Positions 1-6,941 of a stretch of DNA of 15,941 bases are shown here, piece by piece. Under the pieces are notes generated by a model, which was not told where the DNA came from, did not search any database, and saw nothing but the letters and a program-made list of their open reading frames with translations. The DNA lies in contig DGIT01000055.1 in the NCBI GenBank assembly GCA_002386465.1, forward strand, positions 1 to 15,941, read 5' to 3'. Position numbers and translations under genes: made by a program. The number at the start of each line of letters is the position of its first letter. Position 1 is the stretch's first letter. Source of the stretch: Burkholderiales bacterium UBA4615 (lineage in GTDB: Bacteria > Pseudomonadota > Gammaproteobacteria > Burkholderiales > Burkholderiaceae_E).

Positions 1-239
1 ATCTGGAAGCGACTCAGGTCCAAGCCTGAGCGTGCCACCAGGGCCAGCGTGTGCCCGGACTGTTCGAGGGTCGATTTGATGACGGCCCCGAAGCGCAGGA
101 TGGTGTCCTGCTGGGAGGCGTCCAGTTCAGTGGGCGGGTCGCAGTAACGAAAGGCGCCCGCCTCGCAGGGACCCCAGAGGGCCCCTGTACCCAGCGCTGC
201 GCAGATGAAAAAAAATCGCTTCAGCTGCGCGCGCGCCAT
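1..239 (-). CDS. DUF2145 family exported protein (N-terminal part, cut by window edge)
   Basis: Function unknown. Reading leftward from an ATG at 239 gives 79 residues that stay open to the window edge. The first 27 residues look like a signal peptide: a basic start (MARAQLKRFFF), a hydrophobic core, and a likely cleavage at CEA|GAF. After it comes FRYCDPP, then a region of the type QQDTILRFGAVIKSTLE, then HTLALVARSGLDLSRF. I recognise this as the start of the DUF2145 family of Burkholderiales, from memory of the family pattern. The start codon lies 4 bp after the stop of the upstream small exported protein, so the two are probably co-transcribed and translationally coupled. The C-terminal part, which holds most of the family, is outside the window. 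Location is probably periplasmic. The gene is clear; the family name is fairly sure. Confidence 0.8.
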   Translation of the reverse strand, partial: MARAQLKRFFFICAALGTGALWGPCEAGAFRYCDPPTELDASQQDTILRFGAVIKSTLEQSGHTLALVARSGLDLSRFQ

Positions 240-243
240 GGGC

Positions 244-702
244 TCAGAGCGTGACCGGGTTGGAGCTCAGCTCCTTGTGCCAGTCATCGGCCAGCAGCAG
301 GAAAAAGGCCTGATTCGTGTCGGTGCGGGCGAACTCAACGCCGTAGGGGCGCTGATGCGCGGTCACCATCTTGCCCTCGCCCAGGCCGCTGCGCTCGAGC
401 GTCTTGTTCGGCACATAGATTTGCACGACGTCATCGGCGCTGGCCACGGCTTGCAGTTTCACGCGCACGGTGCCGGGGCGCTCGGGCATCGGGGTGACTT
501 CAACGATGCGATACGGTCCGTTGATCTCGGCCATGGCTTTGGTGGCGCTGTCACTGGACTTGTCGACCGAGCCCAGGCTGGCCGACGACGCCGACGAGCC
601 GCCCGCAGCAGACGATGCTGCAAGGCCACCTGCCAGAGCGGGCGCGGAGGCGAAAGCGATGAGTGCTGCCGACAGCAGCATGGATTGGCCGACGAATTTC
701 AT
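244..702 (-). CDS. Small exported protein of unknown function, DUF2145 partner
   Basis: 152 residues, function unknown. The ATG at 702 has AGGAG six bases upstream (709-713 on the other strand). It is preferred over an ATG at 759, which would put 19 non-signal-like residues in front. Residues 1-24 form a signal peptide ending PALA|GG. A low-complexity Ser/Ala/Gly stretch follows at about residues 25-55. The folded part, roughly 60-152, contains GPYRIVEVTPMPERPG, then QRPYGVEFAR, and ends in FFLLLADDWHKEL. From memory, similar small proteins sit directly upstream of DUF2145 genes in other Burkholderiales. No catalytic motif is visible. The protein is presumably secreted to the periplasm or bound to the envelope. 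The next gene begins 4 bp after its stop. Confidence 0.8.
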   Translation of the reverse strand: MKFVGQSMLLSAALIAFASAPALAGGLAASSAAGGSSASSASLGSVDKSSDSATKAMAEINGPYRIVEVTPMPERPGTVRVKLQAVASADDVVQIYVPNKTLERSGLGEGKMVTAHQRPYGVEFARTDTNQAFFLLLADDWHKELSSNPVTL

Positions 703-743
703 GGTGTTCTCCTGAGTGGATGGATGGCGCGGCGGACACGGAC

Positions 744-770
744 AAGCTTGTGCGAGCATAGCGCAAGCTT
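744..770. repeat. Inverted repeat AAGCTTG...CAAGCTT upstream of the small exported gene
   Basis: AAGCTTG (744-750) and CAAGCTT (764-770) are exact inverted copies of 7 bp, about 42 bp upstream of the ATG at 702. On the minus strand the sequence between them contains TATGCT, a possible -10 element for the two-gene exported unit. No good -35 accompanies it. The placement would suit an operator straddling a promoter, but this is inference. Confidence 0.35.
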
Positions 771-797
771 GGCCTGCCCCGGTGTTCGGCCGGGTTG

Positions 798-833
798 CGT
801 GATGCAGTTGTGAACCGACAGGGCTGCATCACG
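798..833. repeat. Perfect 10-bp inverted repeat between GST gene and exported-protein unit
   Basis: CGTGATGCAG (798-807) and CTGCATCACG (824-833) are perfect inverted copies with a 16-base loop. The element lies 55 bp past the stop of the minus-strand GST gene. A second, shorter stem, CCCGG/CCGGG, lies beside it at 778-794. No T-run follows on the minus strand, so it is not a standard intrinsic terminator. A transcript-end hairpin or a protein-binding site are both possible. Confidence 0.6.
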
Positions 834-887
834 GGACAGGGCGCTTGTATCGAGGTGCGCGCTTCGCCGCGAACCTGTGGCCGGCGC

Positions 888-1952
888 TCAGTTGAACAGC
901 GCCTCGCAACCCGTCCCGGCGATGGCTGTGTCGAATCGCCTTCGGGCAGCATCGTCAAGGGCCGCATGGTCGCGCCTGAGCCACTGCAGGCACTTTGCCT
1001 GATAAGGAAACGGTTGTTGCACCCAGGGTTTGCCGTCAATCTGAGTATTCACCTCGGTGGCACCGCTCATGACAGCCTTGGCATTGGCCAGCATCGCGGG
1101 GGGATAGACCCGACCGATCTCGCGCAGGATCGCCGTGACGGTAGCAGGCAGTGCGGTCACGTCGAACCAGTCGGTCTCTTCGGGCAGCAGGCCCGAGAGG
1201 TCCTCGACATTACCCACCCAGCCATAGACGCGCGGCGCGCGCTTGAGGGTGACTGCCATGCAGGTCGGGTCAAAGTGGGCAAGCTGGGTGAGTTGGCCGA
1301 ATACACCGAAGTCGGACGACCCCGGACGGGCGCCGAGCAGATAGCGGTGCGTGCGAAGATGATTTTCGAACGCATCGAGGAAGCGTTCGTAACTCGCTTC
1401 GATGACCGGCGCAGTGGTCTCGCTCGAGCCGACATAGCGCAGTCGCGGAATCTGACGTTCGGCGATCAGCTTGCCGTAGCGCGCATGCTCTTCATCAGAC
1501 AGGGGCGGGCGTGACCAGGTGGCCAGGACGGCGGAGGCCTTGTCGATGTCAGCCTGATAGTGCCAGCGGTAATGGAACATTGCCTTCGTGAGCCATTCGT
1601 CCGCATAGTCCTCGATCAGCGCATCGATGAGCGCGAGCGCCGGGTCGGACGGGATGACACTGCGCTCGCGATGGGACGCCTCGAAACGACGGATCAATGG
1701 CGTTGAGTCGGTGACGGCTTGCAGGGTGCCGTCGTCGGCTGGCAGGAAAAAGGTGGGCAGCAGCGAGGGTTTCGGCACAGGCATGCCGGTCAGTTCGCCA
1801 CCGGCGACGTTGCTTGCGATCAGCAGCCGATACGGGATCTGCCGGTAACGCAGCACCGCAAGCATTTTGCGCGTGTAAGGCGAACCTGCGACGCCCATGA
1901 GGGTGACGCGTGGATCGTTCAGGATGGTGTCGGCGTCAATCTTGCGAGGCAT
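888..1952 (-). CDS. Long glutathione S-transferase-like protein
   Basis: 354 residues, about 100-150 longer than a usual bacterial GST. The ATG at 1952 has GGAG eight bases upstream; the frame stays open to 2003 but lacks such a site there. The N-terminal thioredoxin-like domain runs from about residue 14 to 92: RVTLMGVAGSPYTRKML, with Ser-Pro-Tyr at 24-26 where GSTs bind the glutathione thiol; a Leu-Pro-Thr turn at 65-67; and TDSTPLIRRFE at 81-91, where GSTs carry the ES/DS glutathione-binding motif. The all-helical part continues with LIEDYADEWLTKAMFHYRW (112-130). The remaining C-terminal region is long and carries no motif I can name. The protein is likely cytoplasmic. Substrate and true transferase activity are unknown. 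It stands alone: the tRNA-Val lies upstream and a repeat-rich spacer downstream. Confidence 0.85.
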   Translation of the reverse strand: MPRKIDADTILNDPRVTLMGVAGSPYTRKMLAVLRYRQIPYRLLIASNVAGGELTGMPVPKPSLLPTFFLPADDGTLQAVTDSTPLIRRFEASHRERSVIPSDPALALIDALIEDYADEWLTKAMFHYRWHYQADIDKASAVLATWSRPPLSDEEHARYGKLIAERQIPRLRYVGSSETTAPVIEASYERFLDAFENHLRTHRYLLGARPGSSDFGVFGQLTQLAHFDPTCMAVTLKRAPRVYGWVGNVEDLSGLLPEETDWFDVTALPATVTAILREIGRVYPPAMLANAKAVMSGATEVNTQIDGKPWVQQPFPYQAKCLQWLRRDHAALDDAARRRFDTAIAGTGCEALFN

Positions 1953-2060
1953 GGCGTGGTCTCCGAAGCAGCGACCCTGGATACGCCGCGCGATGCCGCG
2001 CACCGGGGCCGCCGGACGCGAAACACAGAGACCACAGCGAGGCGGATGACCGGGGATTGG

Positions 2061-2135
2061 TGGTGGGCAGCGAGGGTTTCGAACCCCCGACCCCCGCCGT
2101 GTGAAGGCGATGCTCTACCACTGAGCTAGCTGCCC
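2061..2135 (-). tRNA. tRNA-Val (anticodon CAC)
   Basis: A complete 75-base tRNA can be folded by eye on the minus strand. The acceptor stem is GGGCAGC/GCTGCCC with discriminator A and an encoded CCA. The D arm is GCTC-AGTGGTA-GAGC. The anticodon arm is TCGCC-TTCACAC-GGCGG, with CAC at loop positions 34-36, which reads the valine codon GTG. The variable loop has five bases, and the T arm is GGGGG-TTCGAAA-CCCTC with one G-T pair. No integrase or duplicated 3' end is seen nearby, so there is no sign of use as an attachment site. Confidence 0.95.
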
Positions 2136-2260
2136 AATCCCCTGCAGACCACGCTCATCGTTCTGAAACTCGTCCGATGCGGACAGTGCCAGGGGCTGAG
2201 TGGGTCTCTCGATCAAACACGCGGTGCCAAATGCATCCGGTGCTGCCAAGAGGCGCGATT

Positions 2261-2289
2261 TTGACACGAAAGCGCTGGGTCTCACAAAT
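2261..2289 (+). promoter_or_regulatory. Possible promoter of the CoA-transferase gene
   Basis: This element is in the 240-bp gene-free stretch 2136-2375. It has an exact TTGACA -35 box (2261-2266) and a 17-base spacer to ACAAAT (2284-2289), a poor -10. An alternative -10, TACACT, lies at 2341-2346 without a clear -35. A small hairpin (AGAGGGCT/AGCCTCT, 2293-2310) sits just downstream, in what would be the leader. Nothing else is visible in the stretch. Confidence 0.3.
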
Positions 2290-2375
2290 CGCAGAGGGCT
2301 TGCAGCCTCTTGTAGCCTGTCTGATGGTCGGGTGCGCCGATACACTCACCTGGATCCAATCAAGGAGTGAGTGTG

Positions 2376-3620
2376 ATGAGTCCTGTCGATCAGGTCCTGC
2401 CGCAGCCGCCACTGAGCGAAGACGACGCGCCCTTGTCCGGCATTGTGGTGTGCGATTTCACTCGGGTGTTTTCCGGCCCCTACTGCACAAAGATGCTGGC
2501 GGATCTGGGGGCGACCGTGATCAAGCTGGAACGCCCGGGCGAAGGCGATGAAGTGCGGCTTGCCGGTCATCAGCTGGACCCCGCACGCGGAGATCAGAGT
2601 GCCTACTTTGCCCGCATGAACGCAGGCAAACGCAGTGTGGCGGTGGACTTTTCCAACCCGCTGGCACGCGAGCTGGTGCTGGACATCGTGCGACGTGCCG
2701 ATGTGGTGGTCGAGAACTTTTCGCCCGGTGTCATGGCCAAGTACGGCTTTGATGAGCCGAGCCTGCGACCGGTGCGCCCCGATCTGGTTTATTGCTCCAT
2801 CTCTGGCTTTGGTCAGACCGGCCCGTTGCGGTCCATGCAGGCCTATGCACATCTGGTCAACGCCTTCTCGGGGATGATGGAGCTGGATCGCGGTGGCATC
2901 TTTCCGCCCAAGGCGGCCAATTTGCAGGCGGCTGACGTGCTGGCTGGCCTCAACGCATTCGGTGCGATCTGCGCGGCGCTGTTGCGCCGGTTTCGCAAAG
3001 GCCGGGGTGCATTTCTGGACGTCTCGATGCTCGAGTCGCTGCTGGTGGCCGACGACATCAACTTTTCCGCATTGCTCAACGGGGGCGTGGCCGCGAGAGC
3101 GCCGCGCGCCGGCATGGCGATCGTGCCCATTGGTGATCGGCATGTGGCGATGCAGATTGGCGGTGCGCCGGCGATGTGGCCTCGCCTGGTTGAACTCATC
3201 GGACGCGCCGACCTGCGCGACGATGCGCGCTTCACGACCTCGCAGGCCCGCCGCGAAAACTGGGGTGCGCTGCAGGACATTCTGGCCGAGTGGCTCAAGG
3301 GATTCGCGACGCCGGACGAGGCGGTCGCGAAGCTTGCCGCCGCCCGCATGCCCGGCGTGCCGGTGCTGATGCCCGAAGAAGTGATCCGTCATCCGCATCT
3401 GGCCGCGCGAGGGGTCTTCCCGAAGGTGCCTCATCCGGTTTCAGGTGAGGCGCAGGTGACAGCCCAGCCATTCCAATGGGACGGTCGCGCAGTCACGCCG
3501 GCCGGCCCGGTGCCGTATCGCATTGGTCAGCACACGCACGAGGTGCTGGGGCAGTGGCTGGGTTACTCCACCGAGCGGATCACTGCGCTGGCCGATCAGA
3601 AGGTGGTGGCGCTCGGATAA
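2376..3620 (+). CDS. Family III (CaiB/BaiF) CoA-transferase
   Basis: 414 residues, the usual size for the family, which moves CoA between carboxylic acids through an aspartyl-CoA thioester. The ATG at 2376 is chosen because AAGGAG (2362-2367) ends eight bases before it; a GTG at 2367 would overlap that site. Visible family features are the nucleotide-fold start GIVVCDFTRVFSGPYCTKML with LGATVIKLERPGEGDEVR, then DVVVENFSPGVMAKYG, SISGFGQTGP, and LQAADVLAGLNAFGA. In that last motif Asp187 corresponds to the catalytic Asp169 of CaiB. Also present are FLDVSMLESL and, near the end, PGVPVLMPEEVIRHPHLAARG. The substrate cannot be read from sequence. The 3' end overlaps the convergent mutarotase gene by 25 bp. 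A Bug receptor and an acyl-CoA hydratase gene lie about 2.5-5.5 kb away and might belong to the same pathway. Confidence 0.92.
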   Translation: MSPVDQVLPQPPLSEDDAPLSGIVVCDFTRVFSGPYCTKMLADLGATVIKLERPGEGDEVRLAGHQLDPARGDQSAYFARMNAGKRSVAVDFSNPLARELVLDIVRRADVVVENFSPGVMAKYGFDEPSLRPVRPDLVYCSISGFGQTGPLRSMQAYAHLVNAFSGMMELDRGGIFPPKAANLQAADVLAGLNAFGAICAALLRRFRKGRGAFLDVSMLESLLVADDINFSALLNGGVAARAPRAGMAIVPIGDRHVAMQIGGAPAMWPRLVELIGRADLRDDARFTTSQARRENWGALQDILAEWLKGFATPDEAVAKLAAARMPGVPVLMPEEVIRHPHLAARGVFPKVPHPVSGEAQVTAQPFQWDGRAVTPAGPVPYRIGQHTHEVLGQWLGYSTERITALADQKVVALG

Positions 3621-4486
3621 AGCGGCGCGGCACTGATGCGCTGTCCGATGACAGCGGTCGCGCCAGGGGCCAGGCTCACCCGGTCCAGCGGCGCGCAGTT
3701 GCCGGCTTCGACGCACACGTACTGGTACCAGTCCTTCACGGGCACATCGCCCAGGGCCGCAATCCCATCGGCGCCCGGGTTCCACACCACTGCGCTGGCG
3801 CTGTGCGCAGATTCTATGTGAATCGATCGCCCAAGCACCGGATCATCGATGCGCTGATGCGCGCCGGCACGCAGATAGATGCGGTCGCAGGCGCCCTCGA
3901 AGGTCCAGGCCTCGTCTTGCGTGAAGGCATTGAAGTCACGCAGCTTGTCCAGGTAGGACAGGCCCTGCAGGCCGTCGATGCCGATGCGGCGCACGTCCCC
4001 CACACGAAAATAGGTGTGCAGCGCCTGCGTGAGCGAGACGGTGTCCTCGCTGTCGTTTCGGGTGAACAGCGCCATCTCCAGTGCCTGGCCGATGCGCACT
4101 TCAAATTGCGGCGTGCAGGAGGCGGGCCAGTTCAATCCCTCTGGCCAGCCACCGAGTGGGGCGCTGAGTGCCAGGACCACGCGGGCTTCGCCTTCAGATG
4201 ATTCGCCAAAGGAGTTCACTGTCCAGTGCATCTTGCGCACGAAGCCATGCTGCACGGCTGAATCAGGCTTGTCCTGTCTGGCGAACCAGGGCCAGCACAG
4301 CGGCACGCCGCCTCGCACCGGGCGCCCGGGCGCAAGCGCTGCCGGCGAGCACCAGAGCAAATCGCGGCCATCGTTGCGCGGAATAAACGAGAGCACCTGC
4401 GCGCCGTACAGCGCGATTTCGCAGCGCGCAAGCGGTGTGTCGATCAGCAGAGTCTCGAGACCCTGAAAGCGGGAGCGGACGATCAT
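3596..4486 (-). CDS. D-hexose-6-phosphate mutarotase (aldose 1-epimerase family, YeaD-like)
   Basis: 296 residues, matching the size of the YeaD group, which interconverts the alpha and beta anomers of glucose-6-phosphate and related sugars in the cytoplasm. The beta-sandwich galactose-mutarotase fold is indicated by LYGAQVLSF near the start and by GGVPLCWPWF (59-68). The expected catalytic or binding residues are visible: His80 in QHGFVRKMHW, His157 in LTQALHTYFRVGD, and the general base Glu260 in QYVCVEAGN. The start ATG at 4486 has only a weak GAGG ten bases upstream. The gene is divergent from gltX (124 bp between starts) and overlaps the CoA-transferase tail-to-tail. No sugar-pathway genes surround it. 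Confidence 0.9.
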   Translation of the reverse strand: MIVRSRFQGLETLLIDTPLARCEIALYGAQVLSFIPRNDGRDLLWCSPAALAPGRPVRGGVPLCWPWFARQDKPDSAVQHGFVRKMHWTVNSFGESSEGEARVVLALSAPLGGWPEGLNWPASCTPQFEVRIGQALEMALFTRNDSEDTVSLTQALHTYFRVGDVRRIGIDGLQGLSYLDKLRDFNAFTQDEAWTFEGACDRIYLRAGAHQRIDDPVLGRSIHIESAHSASAVVWNPGADGIAALGDVPVKDWYQYVCVEAGNCAPLDRVSLAPGATAVIGQRISAAPLYPSATTF

Positions 4487-4610
4487 GACGACGAAGCCTC
4501 AGACGATGGCCGAGTGGCCTGCTGCGCATGCGTGGCACAGCGGTTTCGCGATGATCCACTAAACTGCGCCGTCCGGCTGCCCTGGCGCGGCCTTCGTTTG
4601 CTTGCGTGTC

Positions 4611-6023
4611 ATGCCTGATCCCATCATTCGTACTCGTTTTGCGCCGTCGCCCACGGGTTTTCTGCATATTGGCGGGGCGCGTACTGCGCTCTTTTCCTGG
4701 GCTTATGCGCGCCATTTCAATGGCACGTTCATTTTGCGTATCGAAGACACCGATGTGGAGCGCTCCACGCCCGAAGCGGTGCAGGGCATCCTCGATGGCA
4801 TGCAGTGGCTCGGCCTGCAACCCGACGAGGGGCCGTTCTATCAGATGCGGCGCATGGACCGGTATCGCGAGGTGATCGGGCAGATGCTCAAGGCGGGCAC
4901 TGCCTACCATTGCTGGAGCACGCCTGCTGAGCTCGATGCCATGCGCGAGGCGCAGCGCGCGCGTGGTGAAAAGCCGCGCTACGACGGACGCTGGCGGCCT
5001 GAACACCGCAGCCGACTGGGGTTGGTGCCGCCCGATGGCGCGCAACCTGTTGTGCGTTTTCGCAACCCCGACTCGGGCGATGTCGCCTGGACCGATCTGG
5101 TGAAGGGGCCGATTGCGTTTGCCAACGCTGAACTCGACGATCTGATCATCGCGCGCTCCGATGGCACGCCCACCTACAATTTCTGCGTGGTGGTCGATGA
5201 CTGGGACATGCAGATCACGCAGGTGATTCGCGGCGATGACCATGTCAACAACACGCCTCGGCAGATCAATATTCTGCGAGCGCTCGGGGCCGTGCCACCA
5301 CAGTACGGTCATGTGCCCATGATCCACGGGTCGGATGGGCAAAAACTGTCCAAGCGACATGGCGCGGTCTCGGTCATGCAGTACGACGAAGATGGGTTCC
5401 TGCCGGAGGCCGTGATCAATTATCTGGCCCGCCTGGGCTGGAGCCATGGCAATACCGAAATCTTCAGCCGTGCTGAGCTGGTGTCATGGTTTGACGGCTC
5501 GCACCTGTCGCATTCGCCATCGCAGTTCGACACTGAGAAACTCAAGTGGCTGAACAATCACTACCTGAAGGCGATGACCGACGACGCCCTGGCCGCCATG
5601 GTGGCGCCGCGTATGGACCGTCGTGGTGTCCCGGTCCAGGCCCCGGGCTCGCCTGATCTGGCCGCTGCCTGCGGCCTGTTCAAGGACCGCGCAGGCACTC
5701 TTGAAGAACTCGCTGACCTGGCTTCGATGCTGTGGATCGAACCCGCGCACGCCAATCCTTCGTTGGCTGAGGAGTTGGCGGCACAGCTCAGACCTGAAGC
5801 GGTCCCTGCACTGCGCACCCTGTCCGAGCGATTGGCGTCGTGTCAGTGGGACAAGGCGTCCATCGCTGCAGCCATCAAAGAGGTCCTCAGCGCACACAGC
5901 CTGAAGATGCCGCAGTTGGCTGTGCCGGTGCGTCTGAAAGTGTTCGGTCGCGCGCAGACGCCGTCGGTGGATGCGATGCTCGCGCTGATGTCGCGAGAGG
6001 TGGTGCTGCGACGCCTCGGTTGA
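4611..6023 (+). CDS. gltX: Glutamyl-tRNA synthetase
   Basis: 470 residues. This class I synthetase charges tRNA-Glu with glutamate in the cytoplasm. The HIGH-type motif is in TRFAPSPTGFLHIGGARTAL (LHIGG at 18-22), and the KMSKS-type loop is KLSKR at 245-249 in DGQKLSKRHGAV. GluRS hallmarks also include LRIEDTDVERS, DGTPTYNF and VIRGDDHVNNTPRQ. The zinc site of the E. coli enzyme (C-x-C then C-x-H) is degenerate: YHCWST keeps only one Cys, and PRYDGRWR lacks the later ones. The frame opens at a TTG (4602), but the ATG at 4611 gives the normal MPDPIIRTRF start. No strong ribosome-binding site is seen. TAAACT (4560-4565) could be a -10 box, though no -35 fits well. The stop is 18 bp from the convergent hydratase gene. 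Confidence 0.97.
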   Translation: MPDPIIRTRFAPSPTGFLHIGGARTALFSWAYARHFNGTFILRIEDTDVERSTPEAVQGILDGMQWLGLQPDEGPFYQMRRMDRYREVIGQMLKAGTAYHCWSTPAELDAMREAQRARGEKPRYDGRWRPEHRSRLGLVPPDGAQPVVRFRNPDSGDVAWTDLVKGPIAFANAELDDLIIARSDGTPTYNFCVVVDDWDMQITQVIRGDDHVNNTPRQINILRALGAVPPQYGHVPMIHGSDGQKLSKRHGAVSVMQYDEDGFLPEAVINYLARLGWSHGNTEIFSRAELVSWFDGSHLSHSPSQFDTEKLKWLNNHYLKAMTDDALAAMVAPRMDRRGVPVQAPGSPDLAAACGLFKDRAGTLEELADLASMLWIEPAHANPSLAEELAAQLRPEAVPALRTLSERLASCQWDKASIAAAIKEVLSAHSLKMPQLAVPVRLKVFGRAQTPSVDAMLALMSREVVLRRLG

Positions 6024-6041
6024 GACGCCGCTTCACAGTCC

Positions 6042-6938
6042 TCAGTCGAAGTGCACGTCGCCGGTGACGTGCTCGCGACCATCGGCGCCGCGTACCCAGA
6101 CCTTGCTGTGACCGGGGCCCAGATTGGCGCCACCGCAAGTGATGGCATGTCCGACAAAGGCGGGCTGCAGGTTGCGGAACTCGAACTTGCGGGGCGTCTT
6201 GCCGGGATGGGCGTCGCGCCAGGCGTCGAGCATCAGCGTGCCCATCAGCGGGCCGTGCACCACCAGACCCGGGTAGCCCTCCACTTGCGTGGTGTAGGGG
6301 TGGTCGTAATGGATGCGATGGGTGTTGAAGCTCACGGCGCTGTAACGAAACAGCAGCGGTTCGGTCGGCGCGGACGTGACCGCCCAATCGCCGGCCGGCG
6401 GTGCTGGCACCGGGGTGGCTGCCTGCGCTGATGCCGGGGTAGCGGGCGCTGTTGCGTCGGCTGCCTCGCGATAGACCGCCATTTGCAATTCGTCGATGCC
6501 GCAGGTGTCGCCAAGGTACCAGCGGTTGCGCAGACCAACGAAGCCCAGCGTACCGCTGCGCCCGCTCTTGATCGTGACCGACTCGATCGTGGAGCGCACT
6601 TCCAGGGTGGCATCCAGCGGCAGCGGCGCCAGCCATTCGATGGTGCTGCCGGCCCACATGCGACGTGGCAGCGGCCAGGTAGGCACCAGCGGGCCGCGTG
6701 GGCCGTGGCCGTCGCCGCTGAGGCTTGCGGTGGGCCAGGCAGGCGGCGCAAAGATCCACAGCCAGTGGCGCAGCGGCTCGATCAGCGCGCCTTCTTTTGG
6801 CGCTGCGCGGTCCAGGCTCGCCTCCAGCAGAGCTGCCCAGTCGCGGCTCGCACGCAGCGTGCGCCGGTCGGTCCGACCGACCCAGGCGGTCCAGTCAGTG
6901 GCAGCCAGTTGCGATTGCAGATCGGCGGAGGCGTTCAT
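6042..6938 (-). CDS. Double hot-dog acyl-CoA hydratase, HTD2/mesaconyl-CoA hydratase type
   Basis: 298 residues. The N-terminal half (about 12-155) matches the MaoC-like N-terminal hot-dog domain: W-rich HWLWIFAPP, a region ending PRRMWAGSTIEWLAPL, and LGFVGLRNRWY. The C-terminal half (195-298) carries the hydratase signature RYSAVSFNTHRIHYD then VEGYPGLVVHGPL, with Asn205, His207, His210 and Asp212 in the expected active-site stretch. This arrangement is typical of the HTD2-like proteins that act as mesaconyl-C4-CoA, itaconyl-CoA or 3-hydroxyacyl thioester hydratases; the substrate here is unknown. A roughly 30-residue Ala/Pro-rich linker (159-183) joins the halves. The ATG is 3 bp after the stop of the Bug receptor gene, so it is almost surely the second gene of that transcript. 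Confidence 0.85.
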   Translation of the reverse strand: MNASADLQSQLAATDWTAWVGRTDRRTLRASRDWAALLEASLDRAAPKEGALIEPLRHWLWIFAPPAWPTASLSGDGHGPRGPLVPTWPLPRRMWAGSTIEWLAPLPLDATLEVRSTIESVTIKSGRSGTLGFVGLRNRWYLGDTCGIDELQMAVYREAADATAPATPASAQAATPVPAPPAGDWAVTSAPTEPLLFRYSAVSFNTHRIHYDHPYTTQVEGYPGLVVHGPLMGTLMLDAWRDAHPGKTPRKFEFRNLQPAFVGHAITCGGANLGPGHSKVWVRGADGREHVTGDVHFD

Positions 6939-6941
6939 CGG

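Noticed and set aside
205..813. Plus-strand open frame of 202 codons opposite the small exported gene
   Set aside because: It mirrors the minus-strand gene, which has a signal peptide and a ribosome-binding site. The predicted protein is Arg/Gly-rich with no recognisable motif.
2293..2310. Hairpin AGAGGGCT/AGCCTCT as a terminator
   Set aside because: It has a bulged base and a short loop, and no T-run follows on either strand.
2004..2375. Possible integration site or mobile element next to the tRNA-Val
   Set aside because: No integrase, no direct repeat of the tRNA 3' end and no composition break were seen in the window.
2346..3434. 362-codon minus-strand open frame
   Set aside because: It lies antisense to the well-supported CoA-transferase. 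Its composition (His/Arg/Gln-rich) is that of a GC-rich shadow frame.
4263..5447. 394-codon minus-strand open frame
   Set aside because: It runs across gltX and into the mutarotase gene in the wrong frame, and its product is Arg/His-rich with no family resemblance.
6024..6041. Bidirectional terminator between convergent gltX and the hydratase gene
   Set aside because: The gap is only 18 bp, and neither strand shows a stem with a T-run.
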